Shown one piece after another: positions 9,497 through 18,257 of a DNA stretch of 43,757 bases. The DNA is from Ignisphaera aggregans (lineage in GTDB: Archaea > Thermoproteota > Thermoprotei_A > Sulfolobales > Ignisphaeraceae): the NCBI GenBank assembly GCA_015662595.1, contig DQTV01000037.1, positions 1-43,757 of the forward strand. Reading direction: 5' to 3'. The notes beneath the pieces were generated by a model. It ran no database searches, was not told where the DNA came from, and worked only from the letters and a program-made list of their open reading frames with translations. A program made the position numbers and the translations under genes. How positions within the stretch are numbered: position 1 is the first letter of the stretch; each line of letters starts with the position of its first letter.

Positions 9497-10390
9497 ATGA
9501 AATTGTATACGGAGTGTATCGCGTGTCAGGTAAAAGTAAGGTTTAGAGATATTGTTAAGCTCTTTCCAGACGAAAAGCAGCGAATGGAGGCTTTAAAAGC
9601 CGTTATAAAGGTCATTAACGATAGGATAGTTGATAACACCCTTAATCCTGTACGATTAGCAACAGAGTTATTCAGGTTATTAAAGTCCTTATCTCGAGTT
9701 ACAGATCCCTATGCTAAGGAGAAAGCCGAAGCAAATAAACTTGCGCTGAGTGTCTATCCCTCAATCAGAAGCCACGTCATGGCTATTAACTCCCCAGAGC
9801 AACGTGTAGTTGAAGCATTGAGGGTTTCACTCGTAGGCAACCTGATAGACTTCGGCGTGGCAGAACACACACCACCATCAATATCGGAACTGCTCTCAAT
9901 ATTGAAAACACTTCATATACACGGAGATCCTAAAGCCGCAGCCAAGGCATTGTTGAAGGCTAAGAGGATTGTCGTATTGATGGATAATAGTGGCGAAGCC
10001 GTATTTGATAGAATCATAGCCGATATACTTAGACCTCTTGGCAAGGAGGTCATAGCCATAGTTAAGGGAGGAGCTTTCCAAAACGATATAACGATACATG
10101 AAGCTAAAGATGCAGGACTTTATGAAAGCTTTGATGAGGTAGTTAGCACTGGCACTGATGCTGCAAGTATATTCCTAGACGAGGTCTCCGAGGAGGTTTT
10201 GAAGATAATAAAGCACAGCGATATCATCGTGTCCAAGGGTATGGCGAACTATGAATACCTGACTGACATAGAGCATATCCTTAGGAAAACAGTGCTCTAC
10301 CTGCTCATAGCAAAGTGTGAGCCCATAGCCATCGATACACGAGCTATAAAAGGTGCAGCCCTTACAATCCTCCGACACTTCACTACCTGA
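9497..10390 (+). CDS. DUF89/ARMT1-like damage-control phosphatase
   Basis: ECIACQ N-terminus; VLMDNSGEAVFDRIIADIL; VSKGMANYEYL. Confidence 0.85.
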   Translation: MKLYTECIACQVKVRFRDIVKLFPDEKQRMEALKAVIKVINDRIVDNTLNPVRLATELFRLLKSLSRVTDPYAKEKAEANKLALSVYPSIRSHVMAINSPEQRVVEALRVSLVGNLIDFGVAEHTPPSISELLSILKTLHIHGDPKAAAKALLKAKRIVVLMDNSGEAVFDRIIADILRPLGKEVIAIVKGGAFQNDITIHEAKDAGLYESFDEVVSTGTDAASIFLDEVSEEVLKIIKHSDIIVSKGMANYEYLTDIEHILRKTVLYLLIAKCEPIAIDTRAIKGAALTILRHFTT

Positions 10391-10511
10391 GTCTTAAACT
10401 CTGAACAGCTTATGCACATACCTCCAGGTATTACACGGTAATCGTTGAGTCTAAGACTAGCTTCCTTTATATCAGGTCTCTGCATGATAAGTACCAGAGT
10501 GGTGGGTCTGA

Positions 10512-10913
10512 GTGAGCGAATGCGTTGAGCAGCTCCTTAAGGTAGTGCGTGAAGCTCACGCTCCGCTACTTTTTGAAGTTGTAAAGTCCATAGCCAGCAT
10601 ATGTGGTGAAGACCCCTATACTCTATGGAATGCTTTGGCTAGTGGCTCAATACCTAAACCCAGTGAATCACAGCTAGCTAAGAAGTCAACCTCGACAGCT
10701 CAATCCATCACAAAACCGCATACCTTACAGTGTTGGCGCTGTCCAGCATGCAACAAGGAATTCAGCGATGTTAAGCAGCTAGTAAACCACATACTCTTCT
10801 ACGTTAAACAACGTGATAAGTCTCATATAGAAGTCTATAGGAATATTAAGCAACGTGTAGAGAGAAGCGGACAAACATTTACACAAGTAATCATGACAGA
10901 GCTACGCTGTTAG
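10512..10913 (+). CDS. Small protein with C2H2-like zinc finger
   Basis: CWRCPACNKEFSDVKQLVNHILFYVKQRDKSH. Confidence 0.6.
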   Translation: MSECVEQLLKVVREAHAPLLFEVVKSIASICGEDPYTLWNALASGSIPKPSESQLAKKSTSTAQSITKPHTLQCWRCPACNKEFSDVKQLVNHILFYVKQRDKSHIEVYRNIKQRVERSGQTFTQVIMTELRC

Positions 10914-11454
10914 TGTTCGCTACATGTACACGTCTTGACTTTAGATGTAGGGTAATAATGGAAATCAGTGCACACAACGAGATTGCGCTGCCTACTATCG
11001 CCAATATGAATGAGGGTATAGCTAGCCAGATGAATGGACGTACATAGATCGTATAGGCCAACAATACATTAACCTTACAGCTGTTGTTAGAGGTGAAGGA
11101 TAGAGCTGCAGCCTCCCATCGCTTAAGGTTAGTAAGCACCAATTCTTCACCTCTATACAGTACTCTTTCTAAAGATTTTCCATGGGCATTGACATATCTT
11201 AACACCGTAATCGATAACCGATCACAGCTGTGTCTAATACTCATATTGAAGTATATGGCCCTAGCTGGAAGCAATTGATTTAAAGTCATGTATACATTTT
11301 TCGAGGGCTCTAAGCACACCTCCTTCTCCACATAGCCATAGGCGGTATGCACTGTCATCGAAAGCAGGGATAGGAATAGTGCTGAGAGTAGTATGGTTAA
11401 GCCCATGAGTAAGAGCCGTGTAGCCTTCATAGCCTTCACGCCGTCTCTAGCCAT
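10891..11454 (-). CDS. Hypothetical membrane-anchored protein (two TM segments)
   Basis: N- and C-terminal hydrophobic helices flanking an extracytoplasmic segment; convergent 3' overlap with the preceding gene. Confidence 0.6.
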   Translation of the reverse strand: MARDGVKAMKATRLLLMGLTILLSALFLSLLSMTVHTAYGYVEKEVCLEPSKNVYMTLNQLLPARAIYFNMSIRHSCDRLSITVLRYVNAHGKSLERVLYRGEELVLTNLKRWEAAALSFTSNNSCKVNVLLAYTIYVRPFIWLAIPSFILAIVGSAISLCALISIITLHLKSRRVHVANTNSVALS

Positions 11455-11609
11455 AGTACTTAATCACTTAGAGGCTTGATAAAGGTCCAAGTTTATAGCA
11501 TAGTACTAACGCTTAACATAATCGAGAATTAGAATCGGCACTCAACTCTGTTTAACCCCCTGAGAACTGATCGTATTGAGCAATGTTTGGAGAGCCCCAA
11601 TATTTTGTG

Positions 11610-11687
11610 TGGCGGGCCCGCGGGGATTTGAACCCCGGACCTCCGGCTCCGCAGGCCGGCGCTCTATCCAAGCTGAGCTACGGGCCC
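11610..11687 (-). tRNA. tRNA-Arg (GCG), CCA encoded
   Basis: Acceptor GGGCCCG/CGGGCCC, D arm GCTCAGCTTGGATAGAGC, anticodon arm CCGGC-CTGCGGA-GCCGG, T arm CGGGGTTCAAATCCCCG, 3' G-CCA. Confidence 0.95.
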
Positions 11688-11727
11688 ACCTACTACTAAT
11701 AGCGGTTTCTTAACTAAGTCTTTTATC

Positions 11728-11784
11728 TTTTCAGCCGGTAGAGGGATCGTCATCGCGTCGGTCACGGCCACTTCTCATCATTTT
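11728..11784 (-). ncRNA. C/D-box sRNA
   Basis: On minus strand: C ATGATGA - 13 nt - D' CCGA - 4 nt - C' ATGACGA - 12 nt (tccctctaccgg) - D CTGA. Confidence 0.75.
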
Positions 11785-11844
11785 GTTACCGTTAAGTCAT
11801 TGATACTAATCCGCTTTTTAAGTCGTCTTACTAAACCTCATTTT

Positions 11845-11898
11845 AGGTGATGTGAAGGTCCGCTTCTGAGGTGTGATGAGGGAACCCGAGGCTGATCT
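11845..11898 (+). ncRNA. C/D-box sRNA overlapping the start of the radical SAM gene
   Basis: C GTGATGT(11847-11853) - gaaggtccgctt - D' CTGA - ggt - C' GTGATGA(11873-11879) - gggaacccgagg - D CTGA(11892-11895). Confidence 0.8.
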
Positions 11899-13045
11899 CA
11901 ACATGTCTCGATTGGTTAGCATCGTTGAGAGGCGAAAGCGTATTTCTGAGGAGCTACGAAACAGACTTAGTTCATATGCTAAAGCTCGCGCTGAAGCAGA
12001 TCCACACTCTCGTCGGAAGCCTAGACCGTGCGGAATGACTATACACACCGGTATCGGTTGTAGCTATCGTTGTCTCTACTGCTACATATTCGATATGGGG
12101 TTTCCAGGAAAGATCTCAACATATCCTCTCACACCTCTTGAACTCGCATATGCCCTATCATTGAACCCCTACATAGCGCCAGGATACACGCTCGCAGCCT
12201 ATGGCTCTGTCACTGAGCCCTTTGCTCCTGAAACGCGGAAGATTGCTGTAGAGTACATTCGCGAAGTATATAGATGGCTTCAGATGCCAAGCCAGGTCTC
12301 TACAAAGAGCGTTGTGGATGAAGAGTTAGCAAAGGCTTTGAAGAGCGCTGAGCCCAACCTCAGCCTTCTCATAACCGTAGTCACCTTGGACCGCTATCGT
12401 GAGCTAGAACCCGGTGCACCATCACCGTCAGAGCGATTTGTAGGAGCTTCAATAGCAGTTAAGCACGGCTTATATGTGTCCCTATTCCTCAGACCCATAA
12501 TACCTGGTATTACTGATAGGGAAGCGCACAAGATAGTCAAGATGGCTGTAGAGAGTGGTATAAACAGCGTTGTTATTGGTACGCTAAGGATTACACCAAG
12601 CATTGTATCGCGATTACAGAGTATAGATCCCGCAATTGGTCAGGAGGTATTGCGTAGAGCTCCTAAGCAGTTTCACAGTATTCGCAATTCACGAAAGCAA
12701 ATAGCAATACGTGGAGAGGACCTAAAGAGAAAGATAGCTGCGATCGCTAAAGACTACGGTATGAAGGTGTACGCCTCTGCATGCAGCGCCAATATTGATG
12801 CGCATAACGAATATTGCTATGCGTGTCACTATGGTCCCTGCGGTAATCCCTCTAGAGCACCTCAATTCTATGACACAGACATTACGGACTTCCTAGAGTA
12901 CTTAGGATTCAAGCATATCTCCGTAGAGATAAACGATGACACAGTCTCAATAAGGCTTAGTGGAGGTCACGAAACACTGCTTGAGATCGTTAGGTATATC
13001 CTGATGTCTACAGTTAGGAAACGGATAGTATTGAAGTTTAAGTAA
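11873..13045 (+). CDS. Radical SAM protein (SplB/Rv2578c-like)
   Basis: GCSYRCLYCYIFDMG CxxxCxxC motif; C-terminal CYACHYGPCG; the true start may be the ATG at 11903. Confidence 0.85.
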   Translation: MMREPEADLNMSRLVSIVERRKRISEELRNRLSSYAKARAEADPHSRRKPRPCGMTIHTGIGCSYRCLYCYIFDMGFPGKISTYPLTPLELAYALSLNPYIAPGYTLAAYGSVTEPFAPETRKIAVEYIREVYRWLQMPSQVSTKSVVDEELAKALKSAEPNLSLLITVVTLDRYRELEPGAPSPSERFVGASIAVKHGLYVSLFLRPIIPGITDREAHKIVKMAVESGINSVVIGTLRITPSIVSRLQSIDPAIGQEVLRRAPKQFHSIRNSRKQIAIRGEDLKRKIAAIAKDYGMKVYASACSANIDAHNEYCYACHYGPCGNPSRAPQFYDTDITDFLEYLGFKHISVEINDDTVSIRLSGGHETLLEIVRYILMSTVRKRIVLKFK

Positions 13046-13101
13046 GGCGAGGTTTATATATTCCACTACATAGTTAACGAGTTAAGGTACGGTGAAGCGC
13101 A

Positions 13102-13482
13102 ATGTTAGAGCATATAGCCTTTCAAGCTCTCAATACCACCACGACCATTGACGTAAGTTCGTTTATTGGATCCATCCTAATCAATCCAAGAGCTTACATC
13201 GTTATGCTAATACAGTTTCTACTGGGTTTAGGTTTAGGATATGTAGCTATGAGAGCTTTGAAGTACATACTCGGAGCTGTAGGTATAATATTCCTTGGCA
13301 TAGCGTTAGGTGTATGGTCTATAGGTAATAGCATATATGAAGCCCTTTACAGAATGGAGTTAATAGCTAAGAGCCTGTGGGAAATCGCATACTCTCTCTT
13401 AACGGCCTTAGGACTACTAGTTATAGGGCCCGTTACCGTGGGATTCATTGTTGGAGCGCTAATAGCTCAGTTCCGTAAATAA
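13102..13482 (+). CDS. Hypothetical membrane protein
   Basis: 126 aa with three hydrophobic segments. Confidence 0.6.
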   Translation: MLEHIAFQALNTTTTIDVSSFIGSILINPRAYIVMLIQFLLGLGLGYVAMRALKYILGAVGIIFLGIALGVWSIGNSIYEALYRMELIAKSLWEIAYSLLTALGLLVIGPVTVGFIVGALIAQFRK

Positions 13483-13488
13483 TCTCAG

Positions 13489-14538
13489 CTACAACACTCC
13501 GAGGAACTCTCTAAGCACTTTCTTAACTCTATTAACTACAATGCGCACACCTCTATGAGGTTCAACACGGTATTCGGTATCTATCTGTGGCTGTATATAC
13601 CCCCTCACAAAGGCTGGTAAGCCTTCACGAAGACCTACAGTATACCCTCCCTCTAACACCGTAAGCGTACCCAGAAACCTTTTAGCCATGAGAGCAAGAG
13701 AGCTTGCAGCAAAGGTAAAGAACTTTGATGTTACGCTCATAGATGCTAGACCGTCGTCGAGGTAGGCATCGAGACCTAGAGAAAGCATTATCATTCTAGG
13801 CTTTATGGTAAATACCAGGGGCTCTACGACTTCTTTCCACACGTAGATGTAGTCGTCATCACCTGAGTAATGGGGGAGGGGGATGTTCACCTTCGTTCCC
13901 CGAGCTTCATTACCACCAATATCCTCAACATCACCAGTTCCAGGGTATATACCGTGTTCATGAATATCTACATGAATAACGTTAGCATCGTTCCAAAATA
14001 TTTCCTGTGTTCCGTTACCATGATGCACATCAATGTCTATTATTACGATTGGTCTAAGTTTCATAACTTCTTCAGCATATTTAGCTGCTATAGCTATGTT
14101 GTTAAATATACAGAAGCCTAAGGTCGGAGCTCCTAGAGCTCTACCATACCTACCCGCATGATGACCTGGAGGTCTTAGTAAAGATAGGAATAGAGCGCTG
14201 CCCTTCTCGAGCAGGAGACGGACACCTTGAATAGCGGCTCCACATGCGAGCAACGCTACATCGAAGGTGTGAGGAGAAACGTACGTGTCTAAATCTATGT
14301 ATCCACCACCTCGCTTAGACATTTCACGGACGAGCTCAACATAATCACTATCGTGAACTGCAAGTACATTATCTAAGTCAGCTCTTTCAGGGACTATTAC
14401 ATCTGCCTTATCCCACATACCTGAATTTCTCAGGGCTTCTATAGCTATCTCTAAACGTAATGGATTCTCTGGGTGTGTAGATGCGATCGGAGGTCTGTGC
14501 TTCTTATGATCATCGCTATACGCTATGAAGAGCTGCAT
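13489..14538 (-). CDS. Histone deacetylase/acetylpolyamine amidohydrolase family protein
   Basis: LLRPPGHHAG, GFCIFNNIAIAAKYA, VIIDIDVHHGNGTQEIFW, SLGLDAYLDDGL, EGGY. Confidence 0.95.
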   Translation of the reverse strand: MQLFIAYSDDHKKHRPPIASTHPENPLRLEIAIEALRNSGMWDKADVIVPERADLDNVLAVHDSDYVELVREMSKRGGGYIDLDTYVSPHTFDVALLACGAAIQGVRLLLEKGSALFLSLLRPPGHHAGRYGRALGAPTLGFCIFNNIAIAAKYAEEVMKLRPIVIIDIDVHHGNGTQEIFWNDANVIHVDIHEHGIYPGTGDVEDIGGNEARGTKVNIPLPHYSGDDDYIYVWKEVVEPLVFTIKPRMIMLSLGLDAYLDDGLASMSVTSKFFTFAASSLALMAKRFLGTLTVLEGGYTVGLREGLPAFVRGYIQPQIDTEYRVEPHRGVRIVVNRVKKVLREFLGVL

Positions 14539-14609
14539 ACATCGTCATACCCCGAACTGCAGCCTCACCACACGTTATATAGCTTAGTAAGTAACTAGAT
14601 GTAACAGCC

Positions 14610-15611
14610 ATGAGTATCCGCCTACATTTAAATGAATCACCGTATCCTCCCACTCCTCGCGTGGGAGAGTATTTAGCGAGATACATTGGTGTTTTGAATA
14701 GGTACGAGAGTGTAGAGCTCAAAGAGGAGTTGCTACGAGAGCTCGCAAATTACGTAGGTATAGACCGCGACTACATATCGCTTTACCCTGGTAGCAGTGC
14801 TGCTATAATAGCGTTGCTTAAGTATGTTAAACGCAATAATCTACGCTTCCTAACGACATTTCCGGGGTTCCACGGAATTAATGAATTTGCTGAGCTTGAG
14901 AACGTGACCGTGTACTACCATGCTCTCACACCTAAGAGCTTTGAGCTAGACCTCGATAGACTCCTGAGGGAGGTAGATAAGCAGACTGTTGTATACATAG
15001 CCAATCCCAACAACCCTACATCAAACATACTGCTACACGATGAGGACTCGGTTAAGAGGTTATGCGAAAAAGCCTCGCTAGTTGTTATTGATGAGGCGTA
15101 TTACGAGTTTTCGGGTATCACATTCACAAAGCTATTAAGATGCAGTCTATGCGAGAACTTGGTCATTATACGCACATTCTCTAAAGCATTTGCATTAGCA
15201 GGCGCACGCATAGGTTACGTAATCTCTTCACCTAAACTTCTGTCCGAATTAGACCGTTGCAGACCACTCTTCGACATTGCTATACCTTCGATGGCTGCCG
15301 CATTGGCTGCTCTTAGAGATAGAGACTACATGTTTAAGCTCGTTAACGTTATCAAGTATCTACGCGATAAACTTAGATCTGAAGTTGAAAACCTCGGATT
15401 GTATGTGCTTCCCAGCGCTACTAACTTCCTCTTTATCGAATTGCCACTACCAGGTTACGTAGTAGCTGAGAAACTCCGCTCCATGAATATCCTAATCAAG
15501 ACGTATAGCGATCCCGGCATAGAGAACTATATCAGGGTTAGCGTAGGTAGTGAGGAGGAGAATAAACTGTTTGTGGAATCTCTCAAAGAAGTTCTGGCAA
15601 GTAGTAAATGA
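14610..15611 (+). CDS. Class I/II aminotransferase, histidinol-phosphate aminotransferase-like
   Basis: NESPYPPTPRV, YIANPNNPTSNIL, VIDEAYYEF, RTFSKAFALAGARIGY. Confidence 0.9.
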   Translation: MSIRLHLNESPYPPTPRVGEYLARYIGVLNRYESVELKEELLRELANYVGIDRDYISLYPGSSAAIIALLKYVKRNNLRFLTTFPGFHGINEFAELENVTVYYHALTPKSFELDLDRLLREVDKQTVVYIANPNNPTSNILLHDEDSVKRLCEKASLVVIDEAYYEFSGITFTKLLRCSLCENLVIIRTFSKAFALAGARIGYVISSPKLLSELDRCRPLFDIAIPSMAAALAALRDRDYMFKLVNVIKYLRDKLRSEVENLGLYVLPSATNFLFIELPLPGYVVAEKLRSMNILIKTYSDPGIENYIRVSVGSEEENKLFVESLKEVLASSK

Positions 15612-15658
15612 TGACACTACCGCGTCTGAATGGTGATGAATGCCGTGGCCACTGATCA
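15605..15658 (+). ncRNA. C/D-box sRNA whose C box contains the stop codon of the preceding gene
   Basis: C ATGATGA(15608-15614) - cactaccgcgt - D' CTGA - atg - C' GTGATGA(15633-15639) - atgccgtggcca - D CTGA(15652-15655). Confidence 0.8.
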
Positions 15659-15659
15659 G

Positions 15660-15819
15660 CCGCGCGGGATCCGGTCATCTAATCACTTCGGTGAGGCTAT
15701 CATCACGGACCTTACCACTATTATGATGGATAGTAGAAGTGTGTGTCGCGCGGTGAATACGTCCCTGCCCCACTCATCCAGGGGGAGACCCCCCAGTTGT
15801 GGGGCCCCCACGAGGGGCC
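15660..15819 (+). ncRNA. Candidate GC-rich structured RNA of unknown class
   Basis: No convincing ORF; CCGCGCG(15660-15666)/CGCGCGG(15747-15753); cUUCGg hairpin TCAC-TTCG-GTGA(15683-15694); GGATCCG/CGGACC; ACTAT/ATAGT; GGGGG-AGA-CCCCC; GGCCCC-CACGA-GGGGCC(15803-15819). Confidence 0.5.
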
Positions 15820-15879
15820 GAGAAAAGCTGTCTAACTACTTGCTTATAAGCTGATGCGGAGATTGTAGGAAGGCGAGTT

Positions 15880-16263
15880 ATGAGGGTGAAGTTCCTTAAG
15901 GTAAGCCTCGTACAGATATTATCGCGTGTGTTTACACTTCAGCAGCGCGCACATGAGCTACAGTCCGTATTCTCTATCCCCTGTAAACCGACGTTGTTTA
16001 TCATAGTATCCAGACTTGTTGCAGCTCAGTATAGGATTAGGTACAGTAACCTGATTCAGTGTGTGGATGGCACTATCTATGGGTCAGAGGTTCTTGATGT
16101 TGGCTCAAGCACGGATGTAGTTGAGGTGGCTAGATACATACTGTGTAACGGGTTTGAAATTCGAGGCTCAGATGCTTATAGACTTCGATATATTCTTCGA
16201 AGATCTAGCGGCGTCCTAGTTGAAGAACATGGAGATAGAGTTGTGATAATGTATGCTCCCTAA
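15880..16263 (+). CDS. Hypothetical protein
   Basis: 127 aa ORF preceded by a TATA-like cttataagc at about 15842. Confidence 0.6.
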   Translation: MRVKFLKVSLVQILSRVFTLQQRAHELQSVFSIPCKPTLFIIVSRLVAAQYRIRYSNLIQCVDGTIYGSEVLDVGSSTDVVEVARYILCNGFEIRGSDAYRLRYILRRSSGVLVEEHGDRVVIMYAP

Positions 16264-16361
16264 GATCATTGTATAGATCATCGCTATCATAGAGACCCTT
16301 AGCTCTAAGCTTAAAAGCTTTGAAATCAGTTCTTGATGAGGATGGAGCGGACAGACATATT

Positions 16362-16416
16362 CGCATGATGAGTCCGGCAGGATCGGATTGATGAAGATAA
16401 TTCCATGGTCTGATCA
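16362..16416 (+). ncRNA. Tentative C/D-box sRNA
   Basis: C ATGATGA(16365-16371) - gtccggcaggat - D'-like CGGA - C'-like TTGATGA - 15 nt - D CTGA(16410-16413); TATA-like cttaaaagc lies upstream; D'/C' spacing is irregular. Confidence 0.35.
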
Positions 16417-16880
16417 GCTGGTTGATCTCTCTTCATCCCTTAGCTAGGTACGTGATCACCTCCCTCATCATCTACTACAGATCTCCACATCACAGCTACT
16501 AAATCTATAATATCGTTATGTCCTGGCCAAGGATGTTAATGCTGATGTATATATCGATATGAGAAAACCGATACCGATACTTAAAGCCTAAGGATCCCTC
16601 CCTACAGATGATTATACCATGCTCCAAAGTAGAGATGGAGCTGCTATGTAATGCAGAGAGTGCAAAGGTGTAGATAAAGACTTCTAGAGCCATAGGGTGT
16701 ATAAATTTAGATTTCTGAATATGGATGTGGTAGAAGATGTATTCAAGTGCATAGCAGGAGTTGCAAAGCTCTAAATGCTGAAGGTTCATCTTCATCTCCT
16801 TAGCATAGTGTAGTAAGCAATGCTCAACAATGGGCTTTCTAAGATCAGGTTAAGTGAGTTTAGATAGCTATAGCAATTCA

Positions 16881-17012
16881 ATGGATTTAGACATTGAGCA
16901 GTATGTTCGAAACTCACTTCGTTACAGTCTAGGGTTAGAGGTTAAGGGATCGCACAGTGCAATGCTCCTAGCTCTAGACCTCATCTATACGGTTTGTAAG
17001 CTAATTTCCTGA
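16881..17012 (+). CDS. Possible 43 aa small protein
   Basis: MDLDIEQYVRNSLRYSLGLEVKGSHSAMLLALDLIYTVCKLIS; not in the supplied ORF track. Confidence 0.3.
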   Translation: MDLDIEQYVRNSLRYSLGLEVKGSHSAMLLALDLIYTVCKLIS

Positions 17013-17036
17013 TCAAAACATAAAGCTGATACTGCT

Positions 17037-18257
17037 TTATTCCATAGATGCAGATCTTTCACTACGTTTATAGAGATACAGTTTCTGCGGGTTTGTTAAA
17101 CCCACAACCAGCTTTACGTTGTCTTGTTGTGCGTATGCCTGCAATAGAATGTGGAACCTCCTTATCGCCGACGCCTCGATCCTAACGAACCTGTCCACGA
17201 GGTCTATGGGTGTCGGGACAGCGTTGTGCGACGTGTCCGAGATGGCGTAGGAGACGACCTCCTCAACCCTCGAGCTCGGGTATATATCGAGGCGGATGGC
17301 CTGGGGGTAGACGAGGTCCTGCGAAGGCATGTAGTAGACCACAGCCGTGTCCCTCATATAGCTACACAGGCGCTGCGGTAGCTCGCCCAGCGCTCCGCGA
17401 CAGCTCTCCTCAAGTATGTTCACAAGCCTCTTCTGGCCCCGTAGCCTGAGGCTCTCTATCAGGAGGGTGTAGAAGTCTCCCACAACCGTGTACTCACCGG
17501 GCCTTAGAACGAAGCTCATGAGGGTCTTGTCGTTGCTTCTGCGGAGAGCCTCCGCAGCTCCGAGCAGTCCCGCGTCCACGAGCTTTCTGTATAGGAACCT
17601 GCTGCTGACGCGCTTAACGACACCAACAACGGGCTTCTCCAGGTCGTGCGCATCGTCCAGCAGGTTTATCAGTGCCGCTGATACGTAGTGAGCGAGCTCC
17701 CTCCCATAGGCCTCCCTACTGTGTCGAAGCGGGTCGGCGAGGCCCCTGGGGTCGTAGAACTGTGGAAGCGTTGCTCCGGGGAAGAGGGGTCCGTCGATGA
17801 GGACCAGGTCGACGAAGCTGTGGTTGATAAGCTCCCTCCTGGCGGTGACGAACTCGAGCACCTTGGCCTTGAGCTCGACGCTTAGGCTGAACCTCTCCTC
17901 GTGCTCCCCCACGCTGCGTCGTAGAGATGCGTACTTAATGCCGTAGAACCCAGGGTGCTGAGGTACGGCAACTATGTAGCCCGTGACGATTATCGCCATG
18001 AGGCCCGAGACCAGCTCTAGCGGGGGCTTGGACCACGTACTGTCTACAGCTAGAACAGCCACGTAGTCATCTCCTCGCTCAGCGCGCCGAATGCTGAAGA
18101 GACTGCGTAGTCTGTCGCGGCTCTGCACTATGGGCTTGACCACGTTCCTGTCTAGCCAGTCAAGAGCTTTCTTAGCGAGACGCGAGAGCATTAGGGTTAG
18201 CTCTGGGTTCTCCTCCTCTAGCTCGATATCCGCAGAGGGTAGCCACTCCTCATACAA
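17037..18257 (-). CDS. NurA-domain nuclease (paired with HerA)
   Basis: VLAVDSTWSKPPLELVSG and DLVLIDGPLFP acidic motifs; overlaps the HerA-like ORF end by 8 nt. Confidence 0.8.
   Translation of the reverse strand: MYEEWLPSADIELEEENPELTLMLSRLAKKALDWLDRNVVKPIVQSRDRLRSLFSIRRAERGDDYVAVLAVDSTWSKPPLELVSGLMAIIVTGYIVAVPQHPGFYGIKYASLRRSVGEHEERFSLSVELKAKVLEFVTARRELINHSFVDLVLIDGPLFPGATLPQFYDPRGLADPLRHSREAYGRELAHYVSAALINLLDDAHDLEKPVVGVVKRVSSRFLYRKLVDAGLLGAAEALRRSNDKTLMSFVLRPGEYTVVGDFYTLLIESLRLRGQKRLVNILEESCRGALGELPQRLCSYMRDTAVVYYMPSQDLVYPQAIRLDIYPSSRVEEVVSYAISDTSHNAVPTPIDLVDRFVRIEASAIRRFHILLQAYAQQDNVKLVVGLTNPQKLYLYKRSERSASME

Noticed and set aside
15630-15854. 74 aa ORF MVMNAVATDQPRGIRSSNHF...
   Set aside because: Lies over the sRNA/structured RNA block; composition dictated by GC-rich hairpins, no protein features
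16365-16387. Hammerhead-ribozyme-like ATGATGAGTCCGGCAGGATCGGA
   Set aside because: No GAAA core or cleavage-site strand in position; better read as a C/D-type element
16440-16500. Minus-strand ATGATGA/GTGATGT motifs
   Set aside because: D boxes at wrong distances; overlapping alternatives, no consistent sRNA architecture
16505-16795. 96 aa minus-strand ORF (MKMNLQHLELCNSCYALEY...)
   Set aside because: Tyr/Ile/His-rich composition in a non-coding-looking gap; no motif; not supportable
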